Part shown: one piece after another, positions 1 to 5,827 of the stretch
Position numbering within the stretch: position 1 is the stretch's first letter
Layout of the letters: the number at the start of each line of letters is the position of its first letter
DNA from: FEN-1219 sp964457725
Lineage (GTDB): Bacteria; Pseudomonadota; Gammaproteobacteria; Steroidobacterales; Rariloculaceae
NCBI GenBank assembly: GCA_964457725.1
Contig: CAYWGQ010000197.1
Coordinates: 1 to 6,676 of the forward strand
DNA: 6,676 bases
Direction of reading: 5' to 3'
Translations under genes and position numbers: made by a program
Notes under the pieces: model-generated
The model's database searches: none
What the model was told of the DNA's origin: nothing
What the model saw: only the letters and a program-made list of their open reading frames with translations

Positions 1-882
1 GATCGCGATGTCCTGCAGCATCGCCTTGCGGCGGTCGCCGAAGCCCGGCGCCTTCGCGGCCGCTACCTTCAGCACGCCGCGCAGGTTGTTCACGACGAGC
101 GTCGCGAGCGCTTCGCCCTCGACGTCCTCGGCGATGATCATCAGCGGCCGGCTCTGCTTCGCGACGGCCTCGAGCACCGGGAGCAGCTCGCGGATGTTCG
201 AGATCTTCTTGTCGTAGAGCAGGATGTACGGGTTCTCGAGCTCCGCGGACATCGTCTCGCGGTTGTTGATGAAGTACGGCGAGAGATAGCCGCGGTCGAA
301 CTGCATGCCCTCGACGATCTCGAGCTCGTTCTCGATCGAGGAGCCCTCCTCGACAGTGATCACGCCCTCGCGGCCGACCTTGTCCATCGCGTCCGCGATG
401 ATGTTGCCGATGTTCTCGTCGGAGTTCGCCGAGATCGTGCCGACCTGCGCGATCGCCTTACGGTCCTGACACGGCTTCGACAAGGTCTTCAGCTCGGCGA
501 TGGCCGCGGCGGCGGCCTTGTCGATGCCGCGCTTCAGGTCCATCGGGTCCATGCCGGCGGCGACGGCCTTCAGGCCTTCCTTGAAGATCGCCTGCGCGAG
601 CACGGTCGCGGTCGTCGTGCCGTCGCCCGCGGTGTCGGAGGTCTTCGACGCAACCTCCTTGACCATCTGCGCGCCGATGTTCTGGAACTTGTCCTCGAGC
701 GTGATCTCCTTCGCGACCGTGACGCCGTCCTTCGTGATCGTCGGCGCGCCCCAGCTCTTCTCGATCAGCACGTTCCGTCCCTTCGGACCGAGGGTCTCTT
801 TCACCGCATTCGCGAGAATGTTGACGCCCTTTAGCATCTCTTCCCGAGCCTGCTGGGCGAAAATCAGTTGCTTCGCAGCCAT
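1..882 (-). CDS. groEL: Chaperonin GroEL (Hsp60), N-terminal 294 residues, cut by the window edge
   Basis: This is the large chaperonin subunit. Its double seven-membered rings enclose unfolded cytosolic proteins and, with ATP and the GroES lid, let them refold. The reading frame is open from an ATG at 882-880 to the left edge and gives 294 of the usual roughly 548 residues. It starts MAAKQLIFAQQAREEM and colinearly matches the Escherichia coli protein from memory. Visible marks are the nucleotide-site segment TLGPKGRN near residues 30-37, the ATP/Mg loop DTAGDGTTTATVLAQ with D87-G-T-T-T91, and the hinge/apical entry GMQFDRGYLSPYFIN near 192. The apical domain is only partly present. The catalytic Asp near 398 and the C-terminal tail lie outside the window. 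The start is supported by AGGAGG at 893-898, 10 nt upstream. The gene lies 42 nt after groES and is surely cotranscribed with it from the CIRCE-controlled promoter. Confidence 0.98.
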   Translation of the reverse strand, partial: MAAKQLIFAQQAREEMLKGVNILANAVKETLGPKGRNVLIEKSWGAPTITKDGVTVAKEITLEDKFQNIGAQMVKEVASKTSDTAGDGTTTATVLAQAIFKEGLKAVAAGMDPMDLKRGIDKAAAAAIAELKTLSKPCQDRKAIAQVGTISANSDENIGNIIADAMDKVGREGVITVEEGSSIENELEIVEGMQFDRGYLSPYFINNRETMSAELENPYILLYDKKISNIRELLPVLEAVAKQSRPLMIIAEDVEGEALATLVVNNLRGVLKVAAAKAPGFGDRRKAMLQDIAI

Positions 883-924
883 TGGCGTTCGTCCTCCTAG
901 CGACGAGTATTGCGAGTAGTTGCC

Positions 925-1215
925 TTAGTTCTCGAAGACGCCCAGGACGTCCTCTTCCCGCAGGACGAGGTACTCCTCGCCGTCGACCTTGACCTCGCTG
1001 CCGGAGTACTTCCCGAACAGCACCTCGTCACCGGCTTTCACGTCGAGCGCGCGCCGCTCGCCGTTCTCGAGGATCTTGCCCTGGCCGACCGCGATGACCT
1101 TGCCGCGAATCGGTTTCTCGGCGGCAGTGTCGGGGATCACGATCCCGCCCGGGGAGGTGCGCGTCTCCTCCACGCGCTTGACCACGAGCCGGTCGTGCAA
1201 AGGACGAATCTTCAT
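925..1215 (-). CDS. groES: Co-chaperonin GroES (Hsp10)
   Basis: This small chaperonin subunit forms a heptameric lid that closes the GroEL cavity during the ATP cycle. The 96-residue product has the normal full length. It begins MKIRPLHDRLVVKR, carries the mobile loop with the GroEL-contacting GGIVI segment at residues 23-27, and ends YLVLREEDVLGVFEN, all typical of the family. The ATG at 1215-1213 is preceded by AGGAGGG (1224-1230), 8 nt upstream, so the start is secure. The stop is TAA at 927-925. It is the first gene of the groES-groEL operon. The leader is about 80 nt long and begins inside or next to the CIRCE operator, so heat-shock derepression through HrcA is the expected control. Confidence 0.98.
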   Translation of the reverse strand: MKIRPLHDRLVVKRVEETRTSPGGIVIPDTAAEKPIRGKVIAVGQGKILENGERRALDVKAGDEVLFGKYSGSEVKVDGEEYLVLREEDVLGVFEN

Positions 1216-1273
1216 CGTTCGTGCCCTCCTTGAGAGAACGCGTAACCCTTGGAATTTTGAGGGAAATTTTTTG

Positions 1274-1300
1274 TTAGCACTCGCGTGCCACGAGTGCTGA
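1274..1300 (-). promoter_or_regulatory. CIRCE operator (HrcA binding site)
   Basis: On the plus strand TTAGCACTC (1274-1282), nine spacer bases and GAGTGCTGA (1292-1300) form the CIRCE inverted repeat. It differs from the consensus TTAGCACTC-N9-GAGTGCTAA at one base (G1299). The repressor HrcA binds this element and releases it when GroEL is titrated by unfolded protein. The site lies just downstream of the -10 hexamer at the predicted transcription start of groES, the usual arrangement. hrcA itself is not in the window. Confidence 0.95.
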
Positions 1301-1302
1301 CA

Positions 1303-1330
1303 AATATATGGGCCGCGAAACCGCTGTCAA
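1303..1330 (-). promoter_or_regulatory. Sigma70-type promoter of groES-groEL
   Basis: Reading on the minus strand, a perfect -35 hexamer TTGACA (1330-1325) is followed by 16 nt and a -10 hexamer TATATT (1308-1303, 5 of 6 matches to TATAAT). Transcription would begin near 1296, inside the CIRCE element, so bound HrcA would block initiation. No sigma32-type promoter was noticed. This fits a groESL operon repressed by HrcA and transcribed by the vegetative sigma factor. Confidence 0.85.
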
Positions 1331-1406
1331 GGGGACGAAGCACGAAAGTTCCGGGAGGAGCGGCCTTCACGCCCGCGATCCGCTGCGGCGCGACGCTGGA
1401 GGGAAG

Positions 1407-1485
1407 GGGTAGGAGCGGCTGTCCAGCCGCGATTCGGCTTCGCTCAGGCGTAGCGGTGGTCGCGGCTGGACAGCCGCTCCTACCC
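1407..1485. repeat. REP-type inverted pair (REPIN-like) with GTAG heads
   Basis: Two perfect reverse-complement arms of 26 nt lie at 1407-1432 and 1460-1485, separated by 27 nt. Each arm begins with GTAG at its outer side (1409-1412, and its complement on the right). Each contains its own hairpin: GCGGCT (1415-1420), a GTCC loop, then AGCCGC (1425-1430). A GTAG head followed by a short GC-rich palindrome, occurring as two facing copies, is the known form of REP doublets linked to RAYT transposases in Stenotrophomonas, Pseudomonas and relatives. The element lies 18 bp after the ahpD stop codon and well upstream of the groES promoter, a typical intergenic REP position. As RNA it would fold into a very stable stem and could protect or end the ahpCD transcript. 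No T-run follows it, so it is not a standard intrinsic terminator. Confidence 0.85.
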
Positions 1486-1503
1486 TGGGGAAAGCGGCAG
1501 GGG

Positions 1504-2058
1504 TTACGCGGCGGCAGCGGTTGCCGCGGCCGCCCCGGACTCGAGCGCGACAGCGATGCCGTGAATCACGGCCGCGATCCGCACCGCGCTCTGCACGCCC
1601 TCGGCCGTCACGCCGGCCTTGCGGACCACCTTCTCGTGCGAGGCGACGCAGGCCCCGCAGCCGTTGATCGCCGAGACCGCGAGCGAGTAGACCTCGAAGT
1701 CCGTCTTGTCGACGCCCGGATTGCCGATCACGTTCATCCGAAGCCGCGCCGGCAGCTTGCCGTACTCCTCGTTCTCGACGAGGTGCACGAAGCGGTAATA
1801 GACGTTGTTCATCGCCATGATCGCGGCGGCGGCCCGCGCGGCTTGAACGTGAGCGTGGCCGAGCGCGCCGGCGACGAGCGCCTCGATCTCCCGCAGCAGC
1901 GTGTCGTTCCGCGCGGCGATCGCCGAAGCGAGCGCCGTGCCGAGAATCTGCTCGCGGGTGAGCCCCGGCGCGCCCTCCGGCGAAAGCACGGTCGAGACGT
2001 TCAGCTTCAAGTCCTTCGCGTGCTCCGGAATCAGAGCCTTCAAATTCGTCAGATCCAT
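1504..2058 (-). CDS. ahpD: AhpD-type alkylhydroperoxidase (carboxymuconolactone decarboxylase fold)
   Basis: This small disulfide reductase/peroxidase re-reduces AhpC. In Mycobacterium tuberculosis it links AhpC to dihydrolipoamide succinyltransferase (SucB/DlaT) and lipoamide dehydrogenase. The 184-residue product is close to the family length of about 177. The catalytic centre is visible as E122, then the redox pair C134-G-A-C137 and H141, the same spacing as Glu118, Cys130, Cys133 and His137 of the mycobacterial enzyme. The residue before the second cysteine is alanine, where I recall histidine (His132) in M. tuberculosis. The C-terminus ends in an alanine-rich tail (GAAAATAAAA). The ATG at 2058-2056 was chosen over an upstream in-frame start because GAGGAA (2065-2070) sits 6 nt before it and the homologous sequence begins there. 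It follows ahpC by 80 nt on the same strand, so the two very probably share a transcript. The stop is TAA at 1506-1504. Confidence 0.93.
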   Translation of the reverse strand: MDLTNLKALIPEHAKDLKLNVSTVLSPEGAPGLTREQILGTALASAIAARNDTLLREIEALVAGALGHAHVQAARAAAAIMAMNNVYYRFVHLVENEEYGKLPARLRMNVIGNPGVDKTDFEVYSLAVSAINGCGACVASHEKVVRKAGVTAEGVQSAVRIAAVIHGIAVALESGAAAATAAAA

Positions 2059-2092
2059 CGGTGCTTCCTCTATTGATGTGGGGCGGCGGGGG

Positions 2093-2117
2093 ACGGGGCG
2101 GCACTCGGCCGCCCCGT
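2093..2117 (-). other. Strong hairpin in the ahpC-ahpD intergenic gap
   Basis: A perfect 10-bp inverted repeat, ACGGGGCGGC (2093-2102) and GCCGCCCCGT (2108-2117), with a 5-nt loop lies between the ahpC stop and the ahpD ribosome binding site. In the minus-strand RNA it is followed by a C-rich run, not U residues, so it is not a classic terminator. An alternative 6-bp pairing of CGGCAC (2099-2104) with GTGCCG (2116-2121) overlaps and excludes it. It may lower readthrough or set relative ahpC and ahpD mRNA levels by protecting the ahpC 3' end; this role is inferred. Confidence 0.6.
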
Positions 2118-2138
2118 GCCGATCGGTTGCGGGGCGCC

Positions 2139-2675
2139 TCAGGCGACCTTCAGCGTCTCCTGACCGGGCTGCCAGTTGCACGGGCAGAGCTCATCGGTCT
2201 GCAGAGCGTCGAGCACGCGAAGCACCTCGTTCACGTTGCGCCCGACGTTCATGTCGGTCACCGAAGCGAACCGGATCACGCCGTGCGGGTCTACGATGAA
2301 GGTCGCGCGCTTGGCGACACCCTCCTCGTCGAGAATCCCGAGCGCCGAGCTCAGGTCCTTGCGAATGTCGGCGAGCATCGGGAACGGCAGGCCGCGCAGA
2401 TCCTCGTGATCCTTGCGCCACGCGAGATGCACGAACTCGCTGTCGACGGAGGCGCCGAGCACTTGCGCGTCGCGGTCCGCGAACTCGTCGTTCTTGCGGC
2501 CGAACTCGGCAATCTCGGTCGGACAGACGAACGTGAAGTCCTTCGGCCAGAAGAACACGACCAGCCACTTGCCGGCGTAGGTGTCGTTCGTGATGGTCGC
2601 GAACGCCTTGTCGAGCTCCTCCGCGACGGTCGCCTTCAAGGAAAATTGGGGGAAACGGTCGCCAACGGTCAGCAT
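2139..2675 (-). CDS. ahpC: Alkyl hydroperoxide reductase AhpC (2-Cys peroxiredoxin)
   Basis: This cytosolic peroxidase reduces hydrogen peroxide, organic hydroperoxides and probably peroxynitrite. The 178-residue product closely resembles the mycobacterial AhpC subtype (FFWPKDFTFVCPTEI, DSEFVHLAWR, FIVDP, VGRNVNEVLRVLDALQ). The active-site signature P44-xxx-T48-xx-C51 gives the peroxidatic cysteine C51, with R123 as the likely active-site arginine. The resolving region DELCPCNW holds C164 and C166, the paired arrangement of the AhpD-dependent type. The C-terminus (GQETLKVA) is about 17 residues shorter than I recall for M. tuberculosis AhpC (195 aa). The start is the ATG at 2675-2673 because TCTCCT on the plus strand (2682-2687, AGGAGA in the RNA) lies 6 nt upstream and homology starts at MLTVGDRFPQF. 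An in-frame ATG 63 bp upstream would add residues with no family resemblance. It is followed by ahpD, and no ahpF is seen. Confidence 0.96.
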   Translation of the reverse strand: MLTVGDRFPQFSLKATVAEELDKAFATITNDTYAGKWLVVFFWPKDFTFVCPTEIAEFGRKNDEFADRDAQVLGASVDSEFVHLAWRKDHEDLRGLPFPMLADIRKDLSSALGILDEEGVAKRATFIVDPHGVIRFASVTDMNVGRNVNEVLRVLDALQTDELCPCNWQPGQETLKVA

Positions 2676-2784
2676 GCGGAATCTCCTGTAGAGAGAAGGA
2701 TCGAAATCGTGTATGCATGCTAGCGGCGCCGCCGCCATCGATCCAATTGAATGTTTGTATTCTAGTGATCGCTTTTGCAGAACA
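2676..2784 (-). promoter_or_regulatory. Probable ahpC promoter region
   Basis: This 109-bp gap between the c-di-GMP gene and ahpC includes an AT-rich island (about 2743-2776) that stands out from its GC-rich surroundings. A possible -10 hexamer TAGAAT (2764-2759 on the minus strand, 5 of 6 matches) has no good -35 partner at 16-18 nt, as is common at activator-dependent promoters. I looked for an OxyR-type ATAG-N7-CTAT repeat and found no clear one. The role is inferred from position and base composition only. Confidence 0.35.
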
Positions 2785-4971
2785 TCACCGGGCCGCGGCC
2801 GGCAGCACGGCCGACTGCGCGAGCAACCGTTCGAAATCCCGCGAGGACAGCGGCCGCGCGAAATAGAAGCCCTGGACCTCGTCGCAGCCGTTCGCCCGCA
2901 GGAACTCGACCTGCTCGGCCGTCTCGACGCCTTCGGCCACGACCTTGAGCCCGAGATTGTGGCCGAGCGCGATGATCGCCCGGGCGATCGTCGCCGCGTC
3001 CGGATCCGTGCCGATGTCGCGGACGAACGAGCGGTCGACCTTGAGCCGGCTCACCGGGAAGCGCTTCAGGTAGCTCAGGCTCGAGTAGCCGGTGCCGAAA
3101 TCGTCGACCGCGATGCGCACGCCGAGCCGCTTGATCGCATGCAGCATTTGGATCATGCGCTCGGCGTCGTGCAGGATCATGCTCTCCGTCAGCTCGATCT
3201 CGAGACGGTCCGGCTCGAGCCCGGTCGAGCGGAGCACGCCGTCGATCACGGCCACCAGGTCGCCGCCTCGGAACTGCCGCGCGGAGACGTTCACGGAGAC
3301 GCTGAGCCCGGGCAGCCCGGCGCTCTCCCAGGCACGCGCCTGCGCGCACGCAGTCGCGAGCGCCCACGCTCCGATCGGGCCAATCAGCCCTGTCTCCTCC
3401 GCGACCGGCACGAAGCGCGACGGCGGAATCGCACCGCGCCCGGGCAACTGCCAGCGGAGGAGCGCCTCGCAGCCGATCACGCGCCCGGTGCCGAGGTCGA
3501 CGCGCGGCTGGTAATCGAGGCTGAACTGCGCGCGCTCGAGCGCGCGGCGCAGGTTGCTCTCGAGATCGAGCCGCTCCTTGATCAGCGCGTTCAAGTCGCT
3601 CGTGAAGAACTGGAAGTTGTTGCGGCCTTGCTCCTTCGCTCGATACATCGCGGAGTCCGCGTGCTTCAGCAGCGCGTTCGGATCGGCGCCGTCGTCCGGG
3701 TAGAGCGCAATGCCCATGCTGCAGGTGATCTCGAACTCCCCGTGCGCCGAGCGCCACGGCTGGGAGACGATCTCGAGAATGCGCTCCATGCGGGTCGTCA
3801 TTGAGCCCGGCTCGCCCTGGCCGTTCAAGAGCAGCACGAACTCGTCGCCGCCGAGCCGTGCAACCGTGTCGAACTCGCGCACGCACGACTTGAAGCGTGC
3901 GGCCATCACGCGCAGCAGCGCATCCCCCGCGTCGTGCCCGAGGCTGTCGTTGATCAGCTTGAACCGGTCGAGGTCGACGAACACGACGGCGAGCCGCGTG
4001 CCGTAGCTCGCCGCGGTCAGGATCGCCTGCTGCAGCCGGTCGTGCAGCAGCGAGCGATTCGCGAGCCCGGTCAGCGTGTCGTAGTTCGCCTGCCGCTCGA
4101 TGCGCGCCTGGTACAGCCGCCGCTCCGTGACGTCCTCGACGGTGCCCTCGTAGTGGCAGACGTTGCCCGCCTCGTCGCGGATCGCTCGCGCGTTCTCGGA
4201 GATCCAGATCACGTCGCCGTTCTTGCGATAGATCTGCGACTCGAACCCGGTCACCTCGCCGCGCGCTTTGACGAGGCGCATGAACTCTTCGCGCCGGCCG
4301 GGATCGACGTAGAGCTGCCGGCCGATGTCGCGCAGCGACTCGATCAGCTCGGCCGGGGAGTCGTAGCCGTAGATCCGTGCGAGCGCCGGGTTCGCGTCGA
4401 GATAGCGGCCGTCCGGCGTCGTCCGGAAGATCCCTTCGATCGCGTTCTCGAACAGGCTGTGGTAGCGGCGCTCGGCCTCGCGCAGCGCGGCCTCCGCACG
4501 CACGCGCTCGGTCACGTCCTGGATGATCCCCTCGATCGCGGACAAGCGGTGTGCGCCGTCGTAGATGCCGACGCCCCGCTCCCACACCCAGCGCGTCTCC
4601 CCGTCGGCTCTGCGGATCCGGTACTCGACCTCGAACCGCCGCCGCTCGCGAAGCGCCGCCGCGATCACCTCGCGCACGCGCGCGCGGTCGTCCGGATGCG
4701 TGATCTCCTCATAGGAAACGCGGCCGTTCAGCAGCAAGTCGGCCGGATCGTAACCGGTGACGGTCCGGCAACCGTCGCTGACGAACTCCATCGTCCAATC
4801 GGCATCGTCGCGGCAGCGATAGACCATGCCTTCGAGATTGCCGAGCAGCGTCTCGAGCACTCGCGCCTTGTCCTGCGCGAGATGCGCCTCGGAAGCACGG
4901 TCGGCCGGCGGCGCCGGGTCGGAGCATTGCGGCGCCGCGGCATCGGCGGCGAGATCGGTCGGCGACGGCAT
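2785..4971 (-). CDS. PAS-PAS-GGDEF-EAL cyclic-di-GMP synthase/phosphodiesterase
   Basis: This 728-residue soluble sensor enzyme makes and/or degrades cyclic di-GMP, the messenger that switches between motile and biofilm life. Two PAS domains (about 35-155 and 165-285) each end in a DVTER linker. The GGDEF domain (about 290-455) has YDTLTGLANR, VDLDRFKLINDSLGH and an intact GGDEF at 374-378. The inhibitory-site motif R365-E-F-D368 lies five residues before it, so product inhibition is expected. The EAL domain (about 475-715) retains E502-A-L-L-R506, N561, ELTES 593-597, the D623-D624 pair in DDFGTGYSS, K644, E680 in AEGVE and Q700-G-F. These are the metal- and substrate-binding residues, so both halves look active. 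I see no membrane segment or signal peptide, and the ligand of the PAS domains cannot be read from sequence. The ATG at 4971-4969 has no clear Shine-Dalgarno sequence (the preceding bases are pyrimidine-rich), so the exact start is less certain than the domains. A pair of dyad repeats lies about 96-129 bp upstream. Confidence 0.95.
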   Translation of the reverse strand: MPSPTDLAADAAAPQCSDPAPPADRASEAHLAQDKARVLETLLGNLEGMVYRCRDDADWTMEFVSDGCRTVTGYDPADLLLNGRVSYEEITHPDDRARVREVIAAALRERRRFEVEYRIRRADGETRWVWERGVGIYDGAHRLSAIEGIIQDVTERVRAEAALREAERRYHSLFENAIEGIFRTTPDGRYLDANPALARIYGYDSPAELIESLRDIGRQLYVDPGRREEFMRLVKARGEVTGFESQIYRKNGDVIWISENARAIRDEAGNVCHYEGTVEDVTERRLYQARIERQANYDTLTGLANRSLLHDRLQQAILTAASYGTRLAVVFVDLDRFKLINDSLGHDAGDALLRVMAARFKSCVREFDTVARLGGDEFVLLLNGQGEPGSMTTRMERILEIVSQPWRSAHGEFEITCSMGIALYPDDGADPNALLKHADSAMYRAKEQGRNNFQFFTSDLNALIKERLDLESNLRRALERAQFSLDYQPRVDLGTGRVIGCEALLRWQLPGRGAIPPSRFVPVAEETGLIGPIGAWALATACAQARAWESAGLPGLSVSVNVSARQFRGGDLVAVIDGVLRSTGLEPDRLEIELTESMILHDAERMIQMLHAIKRLGVRIAVDDFGTGYSSLSYLKRFPVSRLKVDRSFVRDIGTDPDAATIARAIIALGHNLGLKVVAEGVETAEQVEFLRANGCDEVQGFYFARPLSSRDFERLLAQSAVLPAAAR

Positions 4972-5020
4972 GAAAGAACGACGACTGAAGAACGCGCTCG
5001 CATCAGATCGTACGCGTCGA

Positions 5021-5040
5021 CGGCGCGTCGCGGCGCGTCG
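5021..5040. repeat. Perfect tandem 10-bp repeat
   Basis: CGGCGCGTCG occurs twice in direct succession (5021-5030 and 5031-5040) in the leader region of the c-di-GMP gene. A related GCGTCGACG lies just to the left. It may be simple GC-rich drift, and no function is assigned. Confidence 0.6.
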
Positions 5041-5066
5041 TCACAAAAACTCGCGAATCCGCGTGC

Positions 5067-5100
5067 TGCACAACGTTAGTGCACGCACGACATTGGTGCA
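5067..5100. promoter_or_regulatory. Two adjacent 17-bp dyad repeats, NtrC-site-like, upstream of the c-di-GMP gene
   Basis: TGCACAACGTTAGTGCA (5067-5083) is followed without a gap by CGCACGACATTGGTGCA (5084-5100). The two copies agree at 13 of 17 positions, and all four differences are transitions (positions 1, 6, 9 and 12). Each copy has GCAC and GTGC arms around a 7-nt centre, so each could bind one dimer of a regulator. The general form resembles the NtrC consensus TGCACCA-N3-TGGTGCA, and the right half of the second copy (TGGTGCA) matches it exactly. However, I could not find a -24/-12 sigma54 promoter between these sites and the gene start at 4971. Another dimeric regulator is equally possible. 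Confidence 0.5.
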
Positions 5101-5117
5101 TCGCACTCGCGAGCGCT

Positions 5118-5753
5118 TCAGCGCGCCCGGCGAAACGTCAGATTGATCCGGCAGTCACCGGCGAACGGATGCTCCGCGCGCGCGACGCGCGCCACGCCGT
5201 GATAGCGAAGCCGCGCCGGACCGCCCCAGACGACGACATCGCCGTGCGCGAGCGCGACGCGCCGCGGCGTCTCCTTGCGGCGGAGCCCGCCGAACAGGAA
5301 CGTCGCCGGGATGCCGAGCGAGACCGACACGATCGGCGCGTCGAAATCGCGCTCGTCCTTGTCCTGGTGAAGCGACAACGCAGTGCCGGGCGCGTAGCGG
5401 TTGATCAGGCAGCTGTCCGGGACGAATCCCGCGAAACCCGCCGCGGCGGCCGCAGCCGTCGCGAGCCGCGCGAACGCGTCCGGCATCGGCGGCCAGCGCC
5501 GGCCGGTCTGCGGATCCTCGTCGGCGTAGCGGTAGCCGCGCGTGTCGCTGACCCACCCGCAGTCGCCGCAGCTCGTCATCGCGACCGCCATTCGGCGGCC
5601 GCCCGGCGTCTGCATGCAGCGAAACGGCGCTTGCGCGGCGATCGAATCGATCGCGGCCCGGAGCTCGCCGTCGCGAGCGGCCGCGAACGCGCGGAGCACG
5701 ACGGCGCCCGGCGCGAGCGTGTCGACCGCAAGCTCGGGCGCGGTCGGCGACAC
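5118..5753 (-). CDS. alkB: AlkB, Fe(II)/2-oxoglutarate-dependent DNA/RNA demethylase
   Basis: AlkB repairs 1-methyladenine and 3-methylcytosine in DNA and RNA by oxidative demethylation, using Fe(II), O2 and 2-oxoglutarate and releasing formaldehyde. The 211-residue product aligns over its whole length with the E. coli enzyme (216 aa). The iron ligands H129, D131 and H185 and the 2-oxoglutarate-binding R202 and R208 are all present, each offset by two from E. coli. The base-stacking tryptophan is W67 in GWVSDTRGY. Other landmarks are PFRCMQTPGG, CLINRYAPG, LSLHQDKDE, PIVSVSLG and GDVVVWGG. I chose a GTG start at 5753-5751: no ATG occurs in the right place, the length then fits the family, and a Shine-Dalgarno sequence stands 9 nt upstream. 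The stop is TGA at 5120-5118. It lies 74 bp after the oxygenase gene on the same strand, and no ada gene is in the window. Confidence 0.96.
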   Translation of the reverse strand: MSPTAPELAVDTLAPGAVVLRAFAAARDGELRAAIDSIAAQAPFRCMQTPGGRRMAVAMTSCGDCGWVSDTRGYRYADEDPQTGRRWPPMPDAFARLATAAAAAAGFAGFVPDSCLINRYAPGTALSLHQDKDERDFDAPIVSVSLGIPATFLFGGLRRKETPRRVALAHGDVVVWGGPARLRYHGVARVARAEHPFAGDCRINLTFRRAR

Positions 5754-5762
5754 GACGAATGG

Positions 5763-5768
5763 TCCTTC
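5763..5768 (-). promoter_or_regulatory. Ribosome binding site supporting the alkB GTG start
   Basis: GAAGGA in the minus-strand RNA is placed 9 nt before the GTG at 5753-5751. It decides the start because upstream in-frame codons read into residues unrelated to AlkB and there is no ATG nearby. Confidence 0.65.
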
Positions 5769-5779
5769 GCCGGAACGGA

Positions 5780-5820
5780 CGCGGCGGCAGGCGCGATCGT
5801 GCGCGAAGCCTGCCGCCGCG
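5780..5820 (-). other. Hairpin between the oxygenase gene and alkB
   Basis: A perfect 13-bp inverted repeat (5780-5792 with 5808-5820) encloses a 15-nt loop and begins 7 nt after the oxygenase stop codon. The stem is nearly all G and C, with GCCTGCCGCCGC as the core of one arm. In the transcript no U-run follows, so it is not a textbook terminator. It could act as a weak or factor-assisted terminator or as a 3'-end stabiliser that separates expression of the two genes. Confidence 0.55.
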
Positions 5821-5827
5821 CTCGCGG

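Noticed and set aside
1407..1485. CRISPR or standard intrinsic terminator reading of the inverted repeat
   Set aside because: There are only two copies and they face each other, with no spacer series. No T-run follows either arm, so a REP doublet explains it better.
1285..2076. Plus-strand 263-aa open frame across the groES promoter, the REP pair and ahpD
   Set aside because: It is antisense to ahpD, crosses the inverted repeat and CIRCE, and has no recognisable protein motif.
2740..2770. Possible OxyR box before ahpC
   Set aside because: Only scattered AT matches were found; the ATAG-N7-CTAT spacing and symmetry are not met.
2713..3804. Long plus-strand open frame (363 aa) opposite the c-di-GMP gene
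   Set aside because: It is antisense to a clearly conserved PAS-GGDEF-EAL gene, is rich in Arg, Ala, Asp and Glu as expected from GC-rich antisense frames, and shows no known motif.
2762..4585. Minus-strand 607-aa open frame in another phase of the c-di-GMP gene
   Set aside because: It is arginine-rich and motif-free, and the conserved domains are all in the other frame (2785-4971).
4972..5066. Sigma54 -24/-12 promoter to go with the NtrC-like dyads
   Set aside because: No GG-N10-GC core with flanking TGGCAC/TTGC likeness was found on the minus strand between the dyads and the gene start.
3934..5079. Plus-strand open frame (381 aa) overlapping the c-di-GMP gene start and its upstream gap
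   Set aside because: It is a shadow of the minus-strand gene with low-complexity Arg/Val/Asp composition, no domain and no convincing ribosome site.
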